Positions 19,341 to 21,571 of a stretch of 21,571 nt of DNA are shown here, one piece after another. This DNA comes from Podila epigama. Taxonomy: Eukaryota; Mortierellomycota; Mortierellomycetes; Mortierellales; Mortierellaceae. Numbering within the stretch: the stretch's first letter is position 1; the number at the start of each line of letters is the position of its first letter. A program made the translations under genes and the position numbers. The stretch covers positions 1,208 through 22,778 of the forward strand of contig JAAAVE010000254.1 in the NCBI GenBank assembly GCA_015679605.1, written 5' to 3'. The notes beneath the pieces were generated by a model. The model had not been told where the DNA came from. It saw only the letters and a list, made by a program, of their open reading frames with translations, and did not search any database.

Positions 19341-20869
19341 TTACTTCTTGCAGTTGTTCTTGTGACCTTCCTTCCAGTCGTTGACTTGACACAACCGTGA
19401 GCAGTAGAAGCGCTTTTTGCATCCTGCACAACGCTGGAACTCGTCCTTCTTGGTCTCTGTGTTATCACAACCCTTGGCCGCGCAGGTCTTCTTGCCCTCG
19501 GCATCCACCTTTTGTGGAGCTGCTGCTGCTGATGATCCTTCGCCTGCCTCTTGCTTGGCCAATGCTTCCGCAATGATGGTTCGCTTAGCACTCAAAGTTC
19601 GGAGCAAAAACTCGAACGACTGCTGACCACCGTTGCTGCAGATGAACGCAAGCTCAAACATATTTTGTGCCTTGTCGATATCATACATGCCGTAGGCCTT
19701 GGAGCCATAGATCATACCCAAATACTGGAGAGCCTCCCACTCGGCTAACGTCGCTGCCTTGTCAAAGAACGAGAGAGCAGAGACGAGATATTCCTGAGGA
19801 TCTGACGAATAGGCGCGGTCGGTCTCTGGCAACTTTTCACGAAGTTCGCGGTCGGTTGCCATCAAAAAGTAAAGTCGACCCATCTGTGTACCAGAAGGGC
19901 CATATCCATAGTGGAGTCCACGGGTATAGTATTCAAGAGCCAAGGGAAGGTTAACTTCAATCTTTGGTGTGATGTTGGGGCTGCCCTCCTGATAGATCAT
20001 GGCGAGGTTGTGCGCAGAGTCGGGATAACCTACAGAAAAGAACATTATGCGATGCATACTTGTTAGATCACAGGTGGGATTGAAAACAATGTTTTTTTTG
20101 TGATTTGATTAGGACAGGCGCAAAAAAACTCACCAAAGTCAGCGGCTTTGGTATACCACTCAATGGCCTGGTGCCATTGTCCCTTCTGATCATAGTGCCA
20201 GGCGACCTTGTGCATGGCCATGGGGTTACCGGTCTTGGCAGCCTTGAGGTAGTAGTCAAGCGAGATTTGCTCAGGATCTTCGCCAGGGAGACAGTTCTCG
20301 CCATGACATTCCTTATGCTCGTGCAGGTAGAACGATCCCAACTGAACAGCAGCCATCGAAAATTCAAACTTGTCAAAGGCATAGTCATAGAAGACCTTGG
20401 CCTCTCTGAAAGTGGCCGAAGACAGAGGCGAGGCCCTCTTTCCTGAAGTGTCGTCCTCACGCATACCGCCCATCAAGAAGCCATTGGTAAGAACCTCCTG
20501 GACAGTCATCTCCTCGAGAGGCTTGTCCTTGACAAGATTCAAGTACTCGCGGGCCTTGTCAACATTCATGTCGCACTCGACCAAGGCCACGAAAACAAGC
20601 TTTTGAATCTCCTGCAGGTTCAACACTTCCTGATAGTACACTTCTGGGGCACGCTCAAGCTTGTGGGCGACGGAGTTGCGCTCCTTGCGGTCCTCAGCAA
20701 ACTTTTTGGCCATTTCGGGGAAAAGAGTGGGCACCTGTGGCTCCAGTGTAGGATCGACAACATGGTAAAGTGCCAAAAGAATGTGGCACTGCTCACGAGT
20801 GAGACCCATGAAGGGTTCGATTTGAACAGTGGATTCAGTGGACTCGACAACCTCTTCAATAATGGCCAT
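19341..20869 (-). CDS. Sel1-like-repeat protein with C-terminal MYND zinc finger
   Basis: Two exons, 20869-20134 and 20029-19341, give 474 aa. The 104-nt intron (GTGAGT...CTGTAG) splits a Gly codon so that KAADFG continues with YPDSAHNLAMIYQEG, exactly within a Sel1-like unit. The N-terminal ~165 residues are helical and without a recognised domain. Residues about 165-360 hold Sel1-like TPR-type repeats (FSMAAVQLGSFYLHEHK, DYYLKAAKTGNPMAMHKVAWHY, EWYTKAADFG, EYYTRGLHYGYGPSGTQMGRLY, ALQYLGMIYGSKA). Residues 428-472 form a MYND finger with ligands C-x4-C, C-x2-C, YC-x3-C and H-x3-C. MYND fingers mediate protein-protein contacts and Sel1 repeats act as adaptors, so a scaffold or adaptor role is likely, with partner unknown. 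There is no SET domain, so it is not a SMYD methyltransferase. The ATG at 20869 has context GGCCATGG on the opposite-strand reading (ACATGGCC). Confidence 0.85.
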
Positions 20870-21081
20870 GTGGACGATGTTTAATGGGGTGGAATGAAAA
20901 CGGAGGAGAAAGAGGATTGATCAACACATTCGTTTGCTCAAGCTCAAGAGTCGAAGAAAAAAAAAGTTTAGTGGCGGTGAATCTAAGCCACTTCACAACA
21001 GCTACTTTTTTTTTTTTTTTTATAGTCTTTCATTCGTTCGACCTGACACCCAAACACACATCACATCACATCACAGACAAC
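20870..21081. promoter_or_regulatory. Compact divergent promoter, MYND gene (-) and unknown gene (+)
   Basis: Only 212 nt separate the two start codons. It holds an A9 tract near 20957-20965 and a T16 tract at 21006-21021, followed by TATAG and a CACATCACATCACATCAC-like repeat just before the plus-strand ATG. No TATA box is assigned with confidence. Confidence 0.45.
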
Positions 21082-21571
21082 ATGGCAAAGACAAGACCAA
21101 GTATGAGGGGAAATGACCTTTTACATGGACATCGAAATGGATGAACCCTTTCTTTTCGCACCACACTGGATTGGCGCGGATGCTAGGGTTCCTTGGCTGG
21201 CAGACAGTGTTTCTATCAAAGTCAATAGTCGCTCACATTGGGCTATGTGACTTTTTTTTTTCCTCAACCATGTAGATATTCACCAAACCAAGTATGCACC
21301 ACACAATAAGCGCAAGCTAGCCCCAGGAGAGGAAGGTATGGAGGTCGGGAACTGGTTTCCACGATCACGACGACTCTACAAGGACAATTGTGGTCGAAAG
21401 CTGGTATGTGTTGTATCACTTTGAGAGTCCCATCCGCTCACCTTTTCCATGCACTTACGCATTCTATCTAGAACCCGAGTCCATGAAGGAAAAGGTCGCT
21501 CGTGAACTGGAGCTTGCCAAGCTGAGAAAGCAAGTTGTCGTGTAAGTCTCTTGGCCCTGACATCTCTTTTT
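21082..21571 (+). CDS. Unrecognised small basic protein, 5' part, runs off the right edge
   Basis: ATG at 21082 (ACAACATGGC) starts MAKTRP. A donor GTATGA at 21101 and an acceptor CATGTAG near 21275 give a clean phase-1 join to an exon reading NIHQTKYAPHNKRKLAPGEE, then GMEVGNWFPRSRRLYKDN. A later exon reads ESMKEKVARELELAKLRKQVVV and ends at a donor GTAAGT near 21542. The junction between exons 2 and 3 is unresolved: the good donor CTG|GTATGT (near 21403) is out of phase with the good acceptor CTATCTAG (near 21471). Either the weaker acceptor CCCGAG is used, or a weak donor GTCGAA. The product is basic, then helical. I do not recognise the family, and the 3' end lies outside the window. Confidence 0.55.

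Overview
This is an intron-containing eukaryotic nuclear segment, almost certainly fungal. Introns are mostly 90-250 nt with GTATGT/GTAAGT-like donors and YAG acceptors. Fungal marker families are present: an mS23/Rsm25-type mitoribosomal protein, a CHZ1-like histone chaperone and a Snt1/NCoR-like co-repressor. Gene structures and protein style suggest an early-diverging lineage such as Mortierellomycotina (Mucoromycota), but that placement is inference. I see no mobile element, CRISPR array, tRNA, rRNA or biosynthetic cluster.

Layout. 1-557 (+): 3' end of a LUC7-family U1 snRNP splicing factor. It converges on a very large gene at 832-9018 (-), a Snt1/NCoR/SMRT-type co-repressor with a deacetylase-activating domain, three SANT/Myb modules and long R-D/R-E mixed-charge tracts. 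Two extra 5' exons can be read from matching splice sites and phases, giving 2381 aa instead of the 2242 aa seen in the single long ORF. 9019-9939 is a 0.9-kb divergent intergenic region. 9940-10803 (+): mitoribosomal protein mS23 with one intron. 11088-12961 (-): proline dehydrogenase, three exons, with an EF-hand-containing insert. 13165-14979 (-): flavin-containing monooxygenase, three exons. 15316-16391 (-): CHZ1/HIRIP3-like histone chaperone, four exons. 16752-19085 (+): PPR-type, probably mitochondrial protein. 19341-20869 (-): Sel1-like-repeat plus MYND zinc-finger protein, two exons. 21082-end (+): 5' part of a small unrecognised protein.

The genes are independent units with their own promoters. 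LUC7, the co-repressor and CHZ1 belong to nuclear gene expression and chromatin. mS23, PRODH and the PPR protein belong to mitochondrial function. Three gene pairs diverge (co-repressor/mS23, CHZ1/PPR, MYND/unknown) and three converge (LUC7/co-repressor, mS23/PRODH, PPR/MYND). CHZ1, FMO and PRODH lie head-to-tail on the minus strand.

The most interesting points are the architecture of the co-repressor, the EF-hand insert of proline dehydrogenase, a possible A7 frameshift at the end of the PPR gene, and an unresolved splice junction in the last gene. I found nothing that looks like a wholly new multi-gene system.
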